Source of the DNA: Grifola frondosa
Lineage: Eukaryota > Basidiomycota > Agaricomycetes > Polyporales > Grifolaceae
Length of the DNA: 64,000 bases
NCBI GenBank assembly: GCA_001683735.1
Contig: LUGG01000001.1
Span: 3,038,001-3,102,000, forward strand
Direction: 5' to 3'
A program made the translations under genes and the position numbers. Below, in pieces: positions 30,801-43,743 of the stretch. The notes under the pieces were generated by a model that worked only from the letters and a program-made list of their open reading frames with translations, did no database searches and had not been told where the DNA came from. Positions within the stretch are counted from its first letter, which is position 1. Each line of letters starts with the position of its first letter.

Positions 30801-33268
30801 TCCTTTATCGTTCTCGAGAAGTTATCGAACAATGGACTTGGCAGAATTCAGACTCCAGAAAACGTTCCGAGGTTGTTTGATCTCATACAACCGAAGGAGC
30901 CGCGCTTCGCCCCCGCTTTTTACAAGGGCATTGGGAACACTCTTGTTGCAGATAATCTTGACCAAGCGAACCGAATAGCATTCGGAGGGCAGCGTAGATG
31001 GCGTGTCGTCACTCTTGCCGGCCAGCTCATCGACTCCTCTGGAACGATGTCCGGAGGTGGTACACATGTCTCTAGGGGTGGCATGAGCGCAAAGCTAACC
31101 CCTGACGTTGTTCCCCTCGAGGTGCTGAGGAGATATGAGCAGGAAAGCCAGGAAGCTGCCCAAGAGCTTGAACGCGAGATGCAGCAGTTGCGCGAGCTGG
31201 AGGGGAAGAAAGATGCTCTCCTTAAGTCGGGGCCTCAGCTTGACCTCGCTATAGAGAAGGTGAACCTCGATATCCAGAACAGCGCAAAACGCATAGCCGA
31301 TACAGAGAAACAAGTACGCGAATTGAAGTAAGTCCTGATCATTTACGAAACACGATTGTTGTCTGATTTGGTATCAGATCGCAAAGCAAACCGGACGCAG
31401 GCGACATCGCACGTATTGCGGCCTTGGATGCGGAGATAGAGGAGACATCTGCAGAGCTTGAGAAATTGCAAGAGAGAACTGGTTCCATCGAGCAAGAAAT
31501 CAAGGCCCTCGAGGACAAGATTCTCAAGATTGGAGGCGCACGTCTATTGTCACAGAAGTCCAAGGTCGATGGCATTCGCTTGCATATCAATTTGGCGAAC
31601 GACGAGATGACCAAGGCCGAGGTGTCAAAAGCAAAAGCGGAGAAAGATTCCGTCAAGCTTCAGAACACAATCGATACCAATCGCACTAGTTTGGACGAGA
31701 GTGAAGGAGAGTTGCAAGAACTCAGCGAACAACTCAAGGAATGTGCCGAATATGTGGCTGAGATTCGGTCAAAGGTGGAGGCAGCTCAAGCAGCCGCAGA
31801 GAACTCGAAAGACGACCTGGAGACGCTCAAAGCAGAGCTTGATGAAAAGACCGAGGAAATCCAAGCCTTCAGGCAGAAAGAGGTGGGTAGCACATTATCG
31901 GTCTCACAGACACGGAATAAAGCGATCTCATTTCATTCATAGATGGAGCTTAAGCAGAAACTCTCTGACACACAGAAGGAAGCTGATGATAACAAACACC
32001 TCCTTGATTACTGGAGCTCCGAGCATGACAAGTTGACACTGGAGGATGTAGAGTGCGTGTCTTATCTGTCCATAATTGCTCGTCCGTAACATCTCTCTTC
32101 CAGCGATGAAGATGAGGAAGAGGAAGGCGAAGGCGAAGAGCGGGAAGCAGAAGCTACATCCGATGGGGCTGTCAAGCTAGAACAAGGAGAATCAAGACCC
32201 AAGAAAGCTCGCGACCGTTCACCTTCATCTGAGTTGCATACATACACTGAGCAGGAGTTAGCAGTGTTCAAGAAAAGGGAATTGATCGCCGATACTGAGT
32301 TCCTGGACGGTAAGCGCTTGAATACGTGGCAATGTAATTATACTGATATCAAATCCGACAGAGAAACTGAAGAATGCCAAACCAAACCTTGGCGTTCTGA
32401 AGGACTACAGGAAGCGCGAAGAGGAGTTCTTGCGACGTGCCCAAGATCTTGAGGAGGTCACTAAACTCCGCGACGCTAAGAAGCAGGAATATGATAATCT
32501 ACGAAAACAGCGACTAGACGAGTTCATGGCAGGCTTCAGCATGATCTCCTTGAAGTTGAAGGAGATGTATCAGGTAATGGTCCGCACATGGCCATCGTCG
32601 CGCCAGGCTCATCAAACGTTTCCAGATGATTACTCTCGGAGGCAATGCCGAACTCGAATTGGTCGACAGCATGGATCCTTTTTCAGAAGGCATTATCTTC
32701 AGCGTCATGCCGCCGAAGAAAAGTTGGAAGAACATCTCGAACCTATCTGGTGGCGAGAAGGTATGACCTAGGAGTGCCCTGTTTTCATCATGCCCGTGAT
32801 TGACACTATTCTACCCTACAGACTCTCAGCTCGCTCGCTCTGGTTTTCGCCTTGCATGTATACAAGGTGAGTTCATGTGTGCCTCGAGGAATTAATTATG
32901 TTATCATGACACTCGGAACTTAGCCAACGCCACTGTACTTCATGGACGAGATCGATGCTGCTCTCGACTTCCGAAATGTGTCAATTGTTGCCAATTACAT
33001 TAAGGATCGCACAAAGAATGCCCAGTTCATTATTATCTCGCTCAGGTATGCGGACTTGATCACGTCCGAACTTCATCTCTCTAATGGTCCAACAGAAATG
33101 ACATGTTCGAATTGAGTCACCGACTAATCGGCATCTACAAGACCGCGAACGCGACAAGAAGTAAGCCATCACTTACTGCTGTTCAGTCAGTTTCTTACAC
33201 AAATATTAGGTATTTCAATCGATAATCACGCTCTACATGTCGTTCCATTGAGTGCTGTGCCAGCATGA
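27882..33268 (+). CDS. SMC4: condensin subunit SMC4
   Basis: Multi-exon gene, ATG 27882 ([12 protein letters not shown]) to TGA 33268. A basic, Ser-rich N-terminal extension precedes the ATPase head. The head has [19 protein letters not shown] and Walker [11 protein letters not shown] (exon from about 28655). Next come [12 protein letters not shown] and the first coiled coil (29100-30600). The hinge has [16 protein letters not shown] and [17 protein letters not shown] (30650-31090). The second coiled coil (31100-32600) is followed by the signature LSGGEK (around 32745) and Walker [12 protein letters not shown] (around 32938). [12 protein letters not shown] is diagnostic for SMC4. With SMC2 it forms the condensin ring that compacts chromosomes. 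Most introns are 50-65 bp. Two one-base shifts are needed, near 28196-28210 and at 28498-28500. Confidence 0.96.
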
Positions 33269-33344
33269 AGTCAGCTTGTATTGAGTACGGAGTTAATGTG
33301 TTGTAATGTGTAGCAGACTAGATCTCATATGGACTATGTATGTT

Positions 33345-34871
33345 TTATCCGACATCTGTGGCAGACGCCTCAAGATGTGCGGCTAATAATTCGCCCAGTG
33401 ATTTATCCTTCCATGACTTAACTTGGTGTCCGTCAAGCTGGCCAGCTGGATAACCTTCAGGTAATAGCAGGGGTTCTCCTTGAACAAAGAACGGGTGAGA
33501 GGTGGCAACTGCGGACCGCATCCGCCTAGATGGGTCGTAGATAAGAAACCTTTGGACAAGATCGAGACAGGACGTTCTCAAAAGGTCACCGGAAGACCTA
33601 TCCTGCGGTTGTTGGCCTCCGGAAGGGAGGTTAGGCAACAGATTCCGGAGATCAGTAGGAGGAACCTCTTGGAAAATCACTTTGGCGGCATCGGGGAGAG
33701 CTTTGAACGTCTACAGATTGTAGCAGTCAGGAAGTGCCGGATTAGGAGTTCACGCAACTTACCGGCCAACTTTTTTCCGTAGGCGTCCCTAAAATCTGAA
33801 ATATACTCCAAGCAAGTCCGATCGCCCTCTACTTGAATCAAATAACGAATCTCTCGTCCAAACGACGTCCGTAGACGTGATGGAAAGTCCCCTTGGAATG
33901 ATGAAAGGCGTCTTGGCTGTGTCATGCTCATCGGTATCAGAGTCACCATCGGAGTCATCCTCGACAGATTGTTTGTGAAGCCGCAGCGAGGTATAAAACT
34001 CCGCGCACAGCGTGCCTAGACTCCATAGGTCGGTGGCGGAGGCATCATAAGATGTTGCACCGAACAGCAGTTCTGGCGCACGATATGGGCTTCATTAGAG
34101 GCATCAGCTGCTGATGTACAATGTCGGGAATGGTACACAAACCCAGTTGCTACATCAAAACACATATCTCCAGGAGGTTCTGGCCAGAGACCATTTTCTG
34201 CAGGAGCATCCATTGGGCATTTCCAGGCAACACCGAAGTCGATCAACTTCACACAGCCATTTAGGCTCAACATTATATTTCGAGGTTTGATATCACGGTG
34301 GGATATACCGTGCTCATGAAGATAGGCGACGGCGGTGATTACTTGATACATGAGCGACTTTGCAAGAACGATGAACGGCGACGTTCCATGGACGAGGGTC
34401 GTTCGCAGAGAAACGTTCTGAAGGCTTCGCGGGGTAAATGTGGGAGATGAGAGAAGGCGGTCCAAGCTCGATGGGATGAATGGCATCCAGAAATGGATCA
34501 AACGGAGTGAGGGTTCGAACGTATAGTCAAGAACATCGATGACCTTGAGCAATTCAATATGTGATCCATCACACAATGCGGAAGCAACACACGTTTATAT
34601 GGGAAACACTTTTCAGGAGTCTTAGCTCCTTAACAATGTCATGTGGCTTTTTGGAAAACTCTTGTAGGATAGATGCGCTTTTGATGGCGACCGGCTCCGC
34701 CTGAGTCCGACGGAAACGAGCTCGGGTCACATATGAAACGGGACTTGTTTCCAGAGTCTCAAATGAATCCTGCGTGAGTAGGTACGTAAGAGATTCGGAT
34801 GAAATTAAGAACAAGGTTTGATAATTCAGTACCACATCAAAAATCTCGTCTAATTTGAACGCGTCCTCCAT
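33345..34871 (-). CDS. CDK-like serine/threonine protein kinase
   Basis: ATG 34871 ([15 protein letters not shown]) to stop 33345; several introns. The N-lobe has EPVAIKSAS (Lys) and [12 protein letters not shown] (Glu). The C-lobe has [29 protein letters not shown] (HRD loop) and [11 protein letters not shown] (DFG). The APE-type motif [10 protein letters not shown] follows with [13 protein letters not shown], created across an intron near 34090-34150. The tail has [31 protein letters not shown] is typical of the CMGC/CDK group. The cyclin-binding PSTAIRE helix is not recognisable, so it may be a CDK-activating or CDK-like kinase. All catalytic residues are present. Convergent with SMC4, 76 bp between stops. 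Confidence 0.85.
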
Positions 34872-35191
34872 ACAGTTTATCCGACAGGGATCTGAGATAT
34901 GATCTGTTTAAGCCTGTAAAAAACCGGAGAAGCTAATGGGTCACTCACCAGTGATGGGCAACTTCAGTGAATGAGCCCAGATTCGAGTCCGTAGGTTGAT
35001 CGTGAACCACAACCAAATATGTACAAATGGAGGCTGTCACCTGCAGTGAATGTTGAATATCATACATGTATGCCACCGTATGGTTATTCTTTGCTTCATC
35101 CTGTTTTAAATATTCCCTCTGGGTTCTTTTCCAATATATTCAAACGAGTCTTTGAGCGCAATCTGCATGCTACCTCATCTTGGTGCTCGCG
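34872..35191. promoter_or_regulatory. divergent intergenic promoter region
   Basis: About 320 bp between the ATG of the kinase (-) and the proposed ATG at 35192 (+). No specific motif is called. Confidence 0.35.
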
Positions 35192-37298
35192 ATGTTCAAG
35201 TTCAAGACATTCAAGAAGACCTGGCGCTTCATCAGCACTTTCGTCAAACTACGACCGGTCTGTCACCTCCTAGACAGGTTTGATTAATCAGCTCTGATGC
35301 ACACTGCATAGACCTTGGATATTCCGAAGACAGCTGATCAATCATGCTGTCGTCATAGACCAAGTGAGTTTTGATGCTTCCAGCTATTGCGACGGATGTC
35401 TGATGATATTGTGGAAGATTATTGGAACGTCTCTTGCAATGGAAGTTGTGAGTACACAGCATGATTATTTTATCAACTTAATAACACATCGCTCAGATTC
35501 CCAAGAAGAGGATGGTCCTATCGCGCTTGACGAAGTATGTTATATTTACATGGCGTTTCTCTGGCGACCAACACATGCATGACAGGACTTTGAATCTTCG
35601 AAAGAGTGTCTATCCTCGCAAAGGTTCTCATGCTTCTCGTCTGAATTGTCCTATGGCGATGTGAGTTTTTATATCAAATTTCAAGCTCAGAAAAGTGATG
35701 GCTATCAGGATTCGTACACGAAAAGTGTTACTACAGTCAACGAGCATGAATCCAATTACATCGAGGTAACCTTTCAGTATCTATATGCAAGTTCTTGACT
35801 CACTGAACGATTTTCACGTCTAGTGGAAGCCGCACAGTAGTGGAAATCTTAGATCATACAGAGACATGAAAGTGAGCTCTATTCCGGAATATATCCCATA
35901 ATTCTTCACAATTCCTCTGAGATAGCATAGATCTATCAGCGTTGTCACGTCTCACTCTTCAGTTCAGGTCAGTCCGCTCAAGGTCGCTGCTTGCTTGCTG
36001 ATACGTGAATAGGACGAGGACCGCTCGGACAACACATCAATCAACCTAAATCATTGCTCACAGCCTAATACCAGTGCTGTGCAATTCGTTGTGGAGGATC
36101 TCGGCGACATTTGTACAGGAGGTCCGGGTGGGGTGAGTATTGCATAATACAGACATGGGTCAAACCCAGATTAACAAAACTCTAGCTTTTGTCCGTGACA
36201 AAAGAAAGCGACGGCAACCTATCTACTTATTTCACAGTGCCCTCTCATCTCACCGGAATTTCGCAAGACCAGGAAATAGTCCCGCAGATGATAGATCTGG
36301 ATTCTGGTGTGATCTTTGATAATATTTGTGAGGTATGGACAGGCATTTCGAATTTAATATACGACTGGATAATATATCCTTAGGGGACCGGAAATAACGT
36401 GGCCACGGAAATTCTCCGTAAGCAACAGGGCAATCTAATATGCCCTATTACTGCCGGTTCAAATGTAGCGGAACTTGGCTGGCTCGGCACACTCGGAGCA
36501 CCAATTCCCTCTCTAATACTCACCCTTGCGACTCCTGAGGTACCCAAATCACCAATATTCCTTCCTCAGTCGCCCATCACTCTCCCCAAATTCGTCTCAG
36601 CTGCGTCAAGTTCTGTGGATCATGCGCTTCCGATGACAACACGTCTCTCCCCTGTACCTTCGCTCCCAATATGCCGCCGCTGCTCCCTGGAACATCTTGA
36701 AACCGAAGCCCAGTGTCGTGCTTGCGAGAAACAGTGGCTTACGTGCAAAATATGGTATCAAGCGAATGACGGTGGCAACAAACGATGGTTGACTGCACCA
36801 TACATCAAACCTGCGGAGAGCAATTCTAGTAATAGGGCGGTTATGGACCGACTTGGCGTTCCAATCGGACCCTTAGGATTAGGATTGGGAATACAGCTTC
36901 CTAAGAAGAGGACATATCGGACCTTGGTATCACGAGTGACTGCGCATGTGGGCAAAGTGTGGCCCTCAGCTGCCAGAGATGGTCACGGCGAATTCACCGC
37001 GACAACAAAAGCTGGCGCTGGGCTGACGGCGCTCATCGGAGACTCGAGAAGGGTTCAGAAGCCCAATACTGGCTCTCTGAGTCGACTTCGAGCACTCTGG
37101 ATGCTAGGTACACTTCTGCGCATCCGAGGTGATCCTGTGGACCATGTTCGGACAACTGCTGGCTCCCCTGACTTCTCTTCGGCTCAGAACTCGACGCCTG
37201 AAGTAAAGCTACGTTCGCCGTTCTGCGATATCGGGCCACCTCTGCAACGGGTTACGATCAAGTCAGGCTCCAGGTTCATCGAACACCTTGAATTTTGA
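35192..37298 (+). CDS. multi-exon protein with RanBP2-type zinc finger
   Basis: Proposed start ATG 35192 (MFKFKTFKKTWRFISTF), then at least ten short exons, several of only 39-75 bp (for example 35586-35660, 35709-35764, 35823-35870). A large last exon starts at 36385 and ends at 37298. Exon junctions show GTGAGT/GTAACC/GTGAGC donors. The last exon holds a C-x2-C-x10-C-x2-C motif (CRRCSLEHLETEAQCRAC) of RanBP2 type near 36670-36725. It then has CKIWYQANDG and LPKKRTYRTLV, which resembles parts of basidiomycete proteins of unknown role. The 5' exons are uncertain, with phase not fully consistent near 35495. Ligand unknown; such fingers bind ubiquitin or RNA. Confidence 0.6.
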
Positions 37299-37758
37299 CT
37301 ACTGTTTCCGCCACCTTTCTTCTACGACTCATCATTCCCTTGTCTCGTGAACACAGTGTTTCATTCAGATGTCCCCCATCCGCTCCTAGGAATTATCCCG
37401 TAACCGTATTTTTATAGCACAGATGTTGACATATGTATGGAATGTAAATTTAGCCATGTGTGTCTCCCCATCGTGTCGGATGGCGTCGGTATGCGGCAGT
37501 TGTTGTAGCCGCCATGTCCCACACTCGGTGCAGTCACTGTCCGGGAGCCCCGACGTTCCTTCTATGACTGTTATTGTCATGTTGCACACTCCAACTCATA
37601 TGTCGATGCTACCGTGCGCAGTAGTGGCGGGATCGACCAAACAGTGGTGAGGCCTCGGAAGAAATCGGCTAGTGGCTGAAGTTACCAAAGGGAACGGTGT
37701 ACCGTTGGATCGTTCCCTTCGTCCGCTGCTTTGGTTTCGATGTGGACGCCCTGTGGCC
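37299..37758. other. intergenic
   Basis: No supported gene. It contains the 3' flank of the zinc-finger gene and 5' flank of the NRAMP gene; short frames only. Confidence 0.45.
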
Positions 37759-39948
37759 ATGGGGTCTCCTCAGACCGTACCACCACGACCATCGATGTTT
37801 CAGCAAAGTTGTAGACGAAGGAAGAGCTCAGATGCTGGCGCTGTGGTTCGTACTCACTCTTCTGTGTGCATAAAGCTGCGTTCGGTGGCTTGGGTCATCA
37901 TCCGGCACACCACAAAGCATACAGGCGTCGGGATCATATGTGCTGTTGCATATTTCGACCCGTGAGTGCTGGCAACAGCCTGCCATGTCTCAGAACTAAT
38001 AACACCCATTTACAGTGGCAATTGGGGTGTTGACCTTCAAGCAGGTTCACAATTCGGCTACAAGCTGCTGTTCATTGTGCTCCTGGCAGGCATATTCGCG
38101 ATTTTCTTCCAGGTATATACTCATCTCCCTTTGTGATCCGATCCATTCAATGATGTCGCATGTTCAGGTTCTCGCATCTCGACTTGGATGTGTGACTGGC
38201 CTCAGTAGGTGTCCTTCTCCTACATCCTCATGGTATCTCATCGTGCACTCGTCTTTGTAGATTTGGCCGCTCACTGCCGTTTACTATTGTACGACCGTCC
38301 CAAACATACCCGTCTTTGGCGCTGGCTAGTACTATACCCACTATATGTGCTGTCCGAAATTGCCATCATCAGTACAGACCTCGCGGAGCTGCTCGGGTCA
38401 GCAATCGCCCTCTGCATGCTTTTTCCGAGACTACCGCTTTGGGCGGGGTATTAATAACCGCCTCCGATGTTTTACTGCTACTTGCGCTGCGTGACCCTAT
38501 GCAGGGTCAACCGGTCAAGCTCTTTGAGCTTTTCATAGCTGCATTGGTATTACGGTGTCATGTTTCCATCTCCAAACTAAGCACACTGACATGATATCTC
38601 TAGGTCTTCACGGTGCTGGCTTGCATGGCCGTCATTATATCAAAAGCGAATGTAAATTGGGGAGATGCCTTTGATGGATTCGTTCCGTCCAAAGCAATAT
38701 TCAACTCAGGCGGGCTTTATACATGTACGCCATTAATTCGTCTTTTGAGTGTTAATTGCCGACTTCATTCTCTCTATAGCAATTGGCATCATCGGTGCTA
38801 CCGTGATGCCTCACAGCTTGTTCCTTGGTTCTGCTCTAGCCACTCAGGACAGAGTGTCAGCGTCTCCAGCTAAAACCGTGCCACTGTCAATGGTCGACTC
38901 CAACTGTTCATTGGAGTCGGATTTGACGATGCCTGTCACTACTTCTAGACGCCCTAGCTTGAGCGCGAAGATGTTAGTCAAGTCTCTGAGGTCGCGTTTC
39001 AAGGTGACGCAGCTCGAGGAGCCATTATCACACGCGGATGGGGAAAACAATACACTCGAGTTCGTAAGAGCCCATTTGTACCATGGGATTGTTGACATGG
39101 TCATCAGTCTCCTTGGCCTCGCTGTTGTGATCAACTCGATGTTAGTATGACGCCTTCTTTGTTGATGCCATTTTGGCTGATAAAATGCAGGATCTTGATC
39201 TTGGCGAGCGCAGTGTTCTTTTACGGCAGTGATCGGTCAGGTCCGGCTTCCCCTGCCAGTCTCTTCGATGCATATGATTTGTTACGAGACCTCATTGGAA
39301 AACGTATGTTGTTTCCAGTGTTATGATGCTGGGTTGCTGACATTGGATCCGCAGCTGCTGCGATATTATTCGCTTTGGCGCTTCTGGCTTGCGGACAGAG
39401 TTCGTCCATTATAGCCACTCTAGCTGGCCAAGTTGTCTCTGAAGGCTCATTCGATGGCGAATGTCTGTGAGTGTTGGCTTTACTTCGTTTTGCAACCCAG
39501 ATTCTCATGCCGCCCTCAGCCAATGCTCAGACGCCTTCTAACACGTTGCTTGGGATTGGTGCCGTCATTGGTCGTTGCAGCCGCGATAGGACGTTCCGGC
39601 ATCGATACGCTTCTCGTGGCATCGCAGGTCGTCCTCTCAATCGTTTTGCCTTTCATCGTCTTCCCGCTCCTGTGGTTGACCTCATCGAGGAACATCATGC
39701 GTGTCAAGAATCCCGCATCGGCAGTGTCACAAGGAGAACAGCATGCGAATACCCCAGACCCTGCGACAACGTCCAATGTCTCGGATCCTCGGAATGTGTC
39801 CGAAGTTCCCGGTCAAGAGGCAGCAGAAGAATTCGTGGACTTCTCTAATGGAAAGGTCACAATATTCCTCGGGTACGCCATATGGTTGGTAGTCATCATG
39901 GCCAACGTGTACGCAATAGTGGGGCTGGCGATGGGTCAGGGAAGTTGA
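37759..39948 (+). CDS. NRAMP-family divalent metal transporter (Smf-like)
   Basis: Start ATG 37759 (MGSPQTVPPRP), first intron after 37961, stop 39948. The signature FDPGNW forms across the first splice, followed by GVDLQAGSQFGYKLL. The conserved VLSEIAIISTDLAELLGSAIAL comes next. The TM6 motif VMPHSLFLGSAL carries a Met-Pro-His. The C-half has GLAVVINSMILI, LACGQSSSIIATLAGQ and VLSIVLPFIVFPLLW, ending AIVGLAMGQGS. Layout is about 11-12 membrane segments. The family moves Mn2+/Fe2+ with H+ at plasma or vacuolar membranes. DPGNW lacks the usual following Ala-Thr but has the metal-binding Asp and Asn. Two frame corrections are needed: GGGG at 38445-38448 and T at 39447. Confidence 0.92.
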
Positions 39949-40138
39949 TTCACGGACATTACTTTTTGGAGTTCCCATGCCACACTGTATCATTATGCAC
40001 ACATTCGGACTCAGTTCACGGATAGCTAATTCTTCGCATTGTGACATATCGTATCCCTCTCTCAGGTACGAGAGCACTACGATATAATGTTTATAACCAT
40101 ACTAGCAATCAGGGTACACTTGAGGTGGACAAAAGGTA

Positions 40139-43100
40139 TTATTGGAGCTTCTCCAGTGGCGATATGAGGGCGCCCATCTGCAGAAACGAATGTTCAGCAG
40201 ACGGTCTTCGGAACAAGAACAGATCATGAGCATACCTTCTTCACAACCCTGGGTAAAGTGGCTCGTTGGAACCCAAGTCTGGTATTCCACTCGGTCCCTA
40301 GTGGTGTCTCCATGCTACGCTCGAATTGCGCCTTGCTTGTGTAAGGAAACGGCAAATCTTTGACCATATACTTCGCGGCTTTCTTGTCCCGTTTCTCAGA
40401 GATGATGACATGAGCTTTCTTGTAGTCGGCTCTGAATGTAGGATCGACACCCGCTACTTTCTTGATCAAGAATGGTTTTGGAGGCGCCTTTTTGGTGCCC
40501 GCGCCACCCCAGGATCCCTATCCAGTGGTCAGTGATATAGAACGTCCTTAGTAGATACGATACCGCTTACCCAACCAGGAAGCGTAGTATCAATCTCGCG
40601 AGGAGCATCTTCTTGCGTCTCACGACGCTTCTGCTCCGCAAAATCCTGAACGACCACGGTAAAAAAAAATACAGTAGGATCAGAGGTGAGTTAACATACC
40701 CGAACAACATCATCTCCAGCGAATGCACGAGCAACTAGATCGCGTTGCTCGAACGCCTTCACGCCACTCGCTTTGCCCTTGCCCTTTCTGTTGATCCCTC
40801 TCTCTTGTTCCTCAACCTCGCTATTTTGGTCGGAATCGCTCTCGTCATCTTTTTGGCGCGGCTTCAAAGTTGTTGGATGATTCGCAGAAGGCTTAGACTC
40901 TGTTTCCTTGGATGAACCAGCGCTGCTGTTCCCAAGCGTCATCACATTGGACATCGAAATGTCCACTGTAGCGTCATCCTTAGCCTTCTCCTTCTCCTCT
41001 TCACGTTTCTTACCCCGCTTGCGCAACTTGTTTTTTGACTTTTCCGTTGAGACGCTGCTCTTGCTGACCAGCACCTCGTGTTTTGTTTGGAGAGCTCGCG
41101 TAGAACTGGCGGCTTGAGCAAGCCAAGGATTAGACTCCTCAGTCGGAGAGAGCGGAGAGAGCGGATCAGTGCGTTTCGGAACAGGAGAGGATAATGGGGA
41201 CAAGGGGGATTCCGCATGAGTATCAGGGAAGAAGTCCGTAGATTTCAAGGTAACACTTGAAGTATCCGATGCCAACGAAGTAGACGGCTTCAATGCACCA
41301 CTCTGGCGTGCCATATGAGTAAAGATTCAACTTCCAAAGGAAAACAAATACTTACCGCGCCGCCTGGACGATATGTCATACGCCCTCCGACACGCTCAAT
41401 AGATGTGCCGTAAGATTCAACCACTTCAAGCTGGACGTCGCAGGAAGCGTCTTCTAGAGCGGGACCCAACTCCTTGACGAAGTCGTCGATCTCTTCCGCC
41501 ACTCTTCTCCGATTCCGGGCCATAGCATCCTTCATGAACTTCATCTCGAATATGCTCTTGTTCTTGTTCCCGGACTCTGCAGCAGGCTCGCCGTCATCCA
41601 GCCCAGCGAGCTCTTCAAAGGCTTTCGCCTTGATTCGCTCGATGGTGCCTACACCATCGTCTCCGCTGGTCTCATCATCGCTCTCCTCATCCCCACTTTC
41701 TCCTTCCCCTCTTATCTTCTTCCGCAATCTTTCTCCCCGGTCTAACATCTCCGAGATCTCCTGTCGCTGATCTTCGTCTAACTCACCTCTTGCCTTCATC
41801 GCCTTTGCCCATTTGCCTGTGTTTTTGTGCCGCAGTGTCGCTCTCTCCTTGGCACGTTCAAACTCCCGCCGTAGCCGTCCTTCCTCGTCATCTTCATTCT
41901 CATCATCCTCACCGAGCTTAGCAGCAAGACGTGCATGCTCCTTCTTCTTCAGGCGCCGGTAAGTTTTGCTTTTGATCTTTGCAACGCGCTTGGCTTTGGC
42001 CTCCGCGCGAAACATGAGTTCGCGCATCTTCGCGAGCTCCGCACGCCGAGCTGCAACCTCTTCCACCGAGAGATTGTTCATTTTGAGCGATTCGGTATGT
42101 GCGATGTCTTCATCCCTCATCTTTGCAGATTTTAGCAATCTGTCGACTGCACTTTCAAGCTCTGTGGTTGGCTATACGCGGTATTGTCTAATGAGTGTCC
42201 ATCCAGATCGTGAAGGGTTGTCACACACCTTGAACTTAGCAGCAAGCTCCAAATTAGACGTTCTGGTCGTCGGCTTTGTTTGGAGTGGGAAGCTGAGATG
42301 CTCAGCCTGAGTTACGCAACATGGTTAGAATTGGTCTTTCCGTCATTAAGAGATAACAATGTACCTCTTTGATTCGCTGCATTGCAGCCTTCCACTTGTC
42401 TACCTCTTCCTTCGTCTGCTCATAGGCGGCTTCACGATCCAATCGCTCAGCCGTGCGCTGTGGCAAAGGAGCAGCAAGTGTCTTGTTTTTTCCAGACGTG
42501 GACGCGAGCACCTTCGCGGACTTCTTCAGCGACAACAGATTAGATGATTGCCCTCCAGTGGCGCAAGAAGGTCATCGAGATTTAACTTGCTTCCACCTGA
42601 AAACCGTACCAATAAGATATTCTATTCACCATTAGAAAAGTTATCGATGTACGCACCTAGATGAGCAGCAAACTCGTTCTCCGCTCCCGCCTCCGACTTC
42701 TCCTGCAATATCCTCCTCTTCCTCGCTCGAGCGACATCGGCGCCTTGCTGTGCGGTTTCGTCATCATCATCTGGAGCCTTGCGTTTTTGGCCAGCATCTA
42801 GACCTGTAACGAAGCTTTCCAGGTCTTGTAGTGCTGAGGGATTCTCCTCGTCTTCTGCTTCTGAAGCTGAGATTCCTTCATGGGGGTCGTCTTCTTCGGC
42901 CTCAGATTCACACTGCTCGTCATCGCCCGATAAGCCATCCATTTCATCGTCCTCATCCTCAAGCGTTTGAAGCGTTTCCTCCGCGTCCTTCATTTCTTTT
43001 TCTGGGACGCCGTTCTCCCGTACCACCTTCCCTCTGTCATCTCCGCTGTCTGGCTCGCCTCGACCATCCATTATGTCCAAGACATCAATGAACTCATCAG

Positions 43101-43743
43101 CATCGCCGGCTTCTTCCTCTTCTCCCTCGTCGTCGTCCCCTTCGTCCTCGTGTTCTGATTGGCTGCTAATTGCCGCATCTTCCACGTCGCTGTCTTCGTT
43201 GAGGTCCACCTCCGCGAACCGTACACTCTTAGAGCCTTTAGCTTTATACTGAGACGACTTCTTGGATTTGAGATTTTGCCGGGCGTCACGCTATGTGCAA
43301 TATTTCAATCACATTCAGCAGGGACAGCGATCACACATACTCACTTTATGTGAGAAGTTAAAACCTGCAAACCGCTCTTCATCGCTGTCCTCAAATGCTT
43401 CGTCGCTATCGATCTCTTCGTCCTCATCCTCTCCGATCCTATCGTTGTCGTCGTTCTCGCCAACTAATCGGGGCCTCATCTCGTTTCTCTTCCTTGTGTT
43501 CCCATCTTCCTCATCTTCACTCCCGCTCCCCATCCCACCAACCATCTCATCCTTCTCAAATTGGAGCTTGACCTTCGAGCGGCGCACCTTTTGTTGTTGG
43601 AATTCGTATACATCTGACAGTGCCCCAACAGACAGAGTCTTAGACTTCAGAGTCTGCCGTTTGGCATAGCCGAGCGCGTTCGATGCTTTGCGAGATGGGC
43701 CTTGCGCCTTCATTGATTTTCCAGGTCTCCTTCCTTTAGCCAT
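40139..43743 (-). CDS. UTP14: U3 snoRNP/SSU processome protein UTP14
   Basis: ATG 43743 (MAKGRRPGKSMKAQG) to TAA 40139 (last exon MGALISPLEKLQ). Exons are separated by introns near 43290-43344, 42600-42660, 42305-42360, 42175-42235, 41320-41355, 40650-40700 and 40150-40220. The order is: basic N-terminus, acidic blocks (EDEDEEIDSDEAFEDSDEE), then LPQRTAERLDREAAYEQT and the helical RAELAKMRELMFRAEAKAKR with KIKSKTYRRLKKKE. GEGESGDEESDD follows, then RMTYRPGG and the C-terminal GSWGGAG with KKAAKYMVKDLPFPYTSKAQFE. These are hallmark UTP14 motifs. UTP14 binds and activates the helicase Dhr1 in 40S assembly. One base is missing near 42546-42550. Confidence 0.94.
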
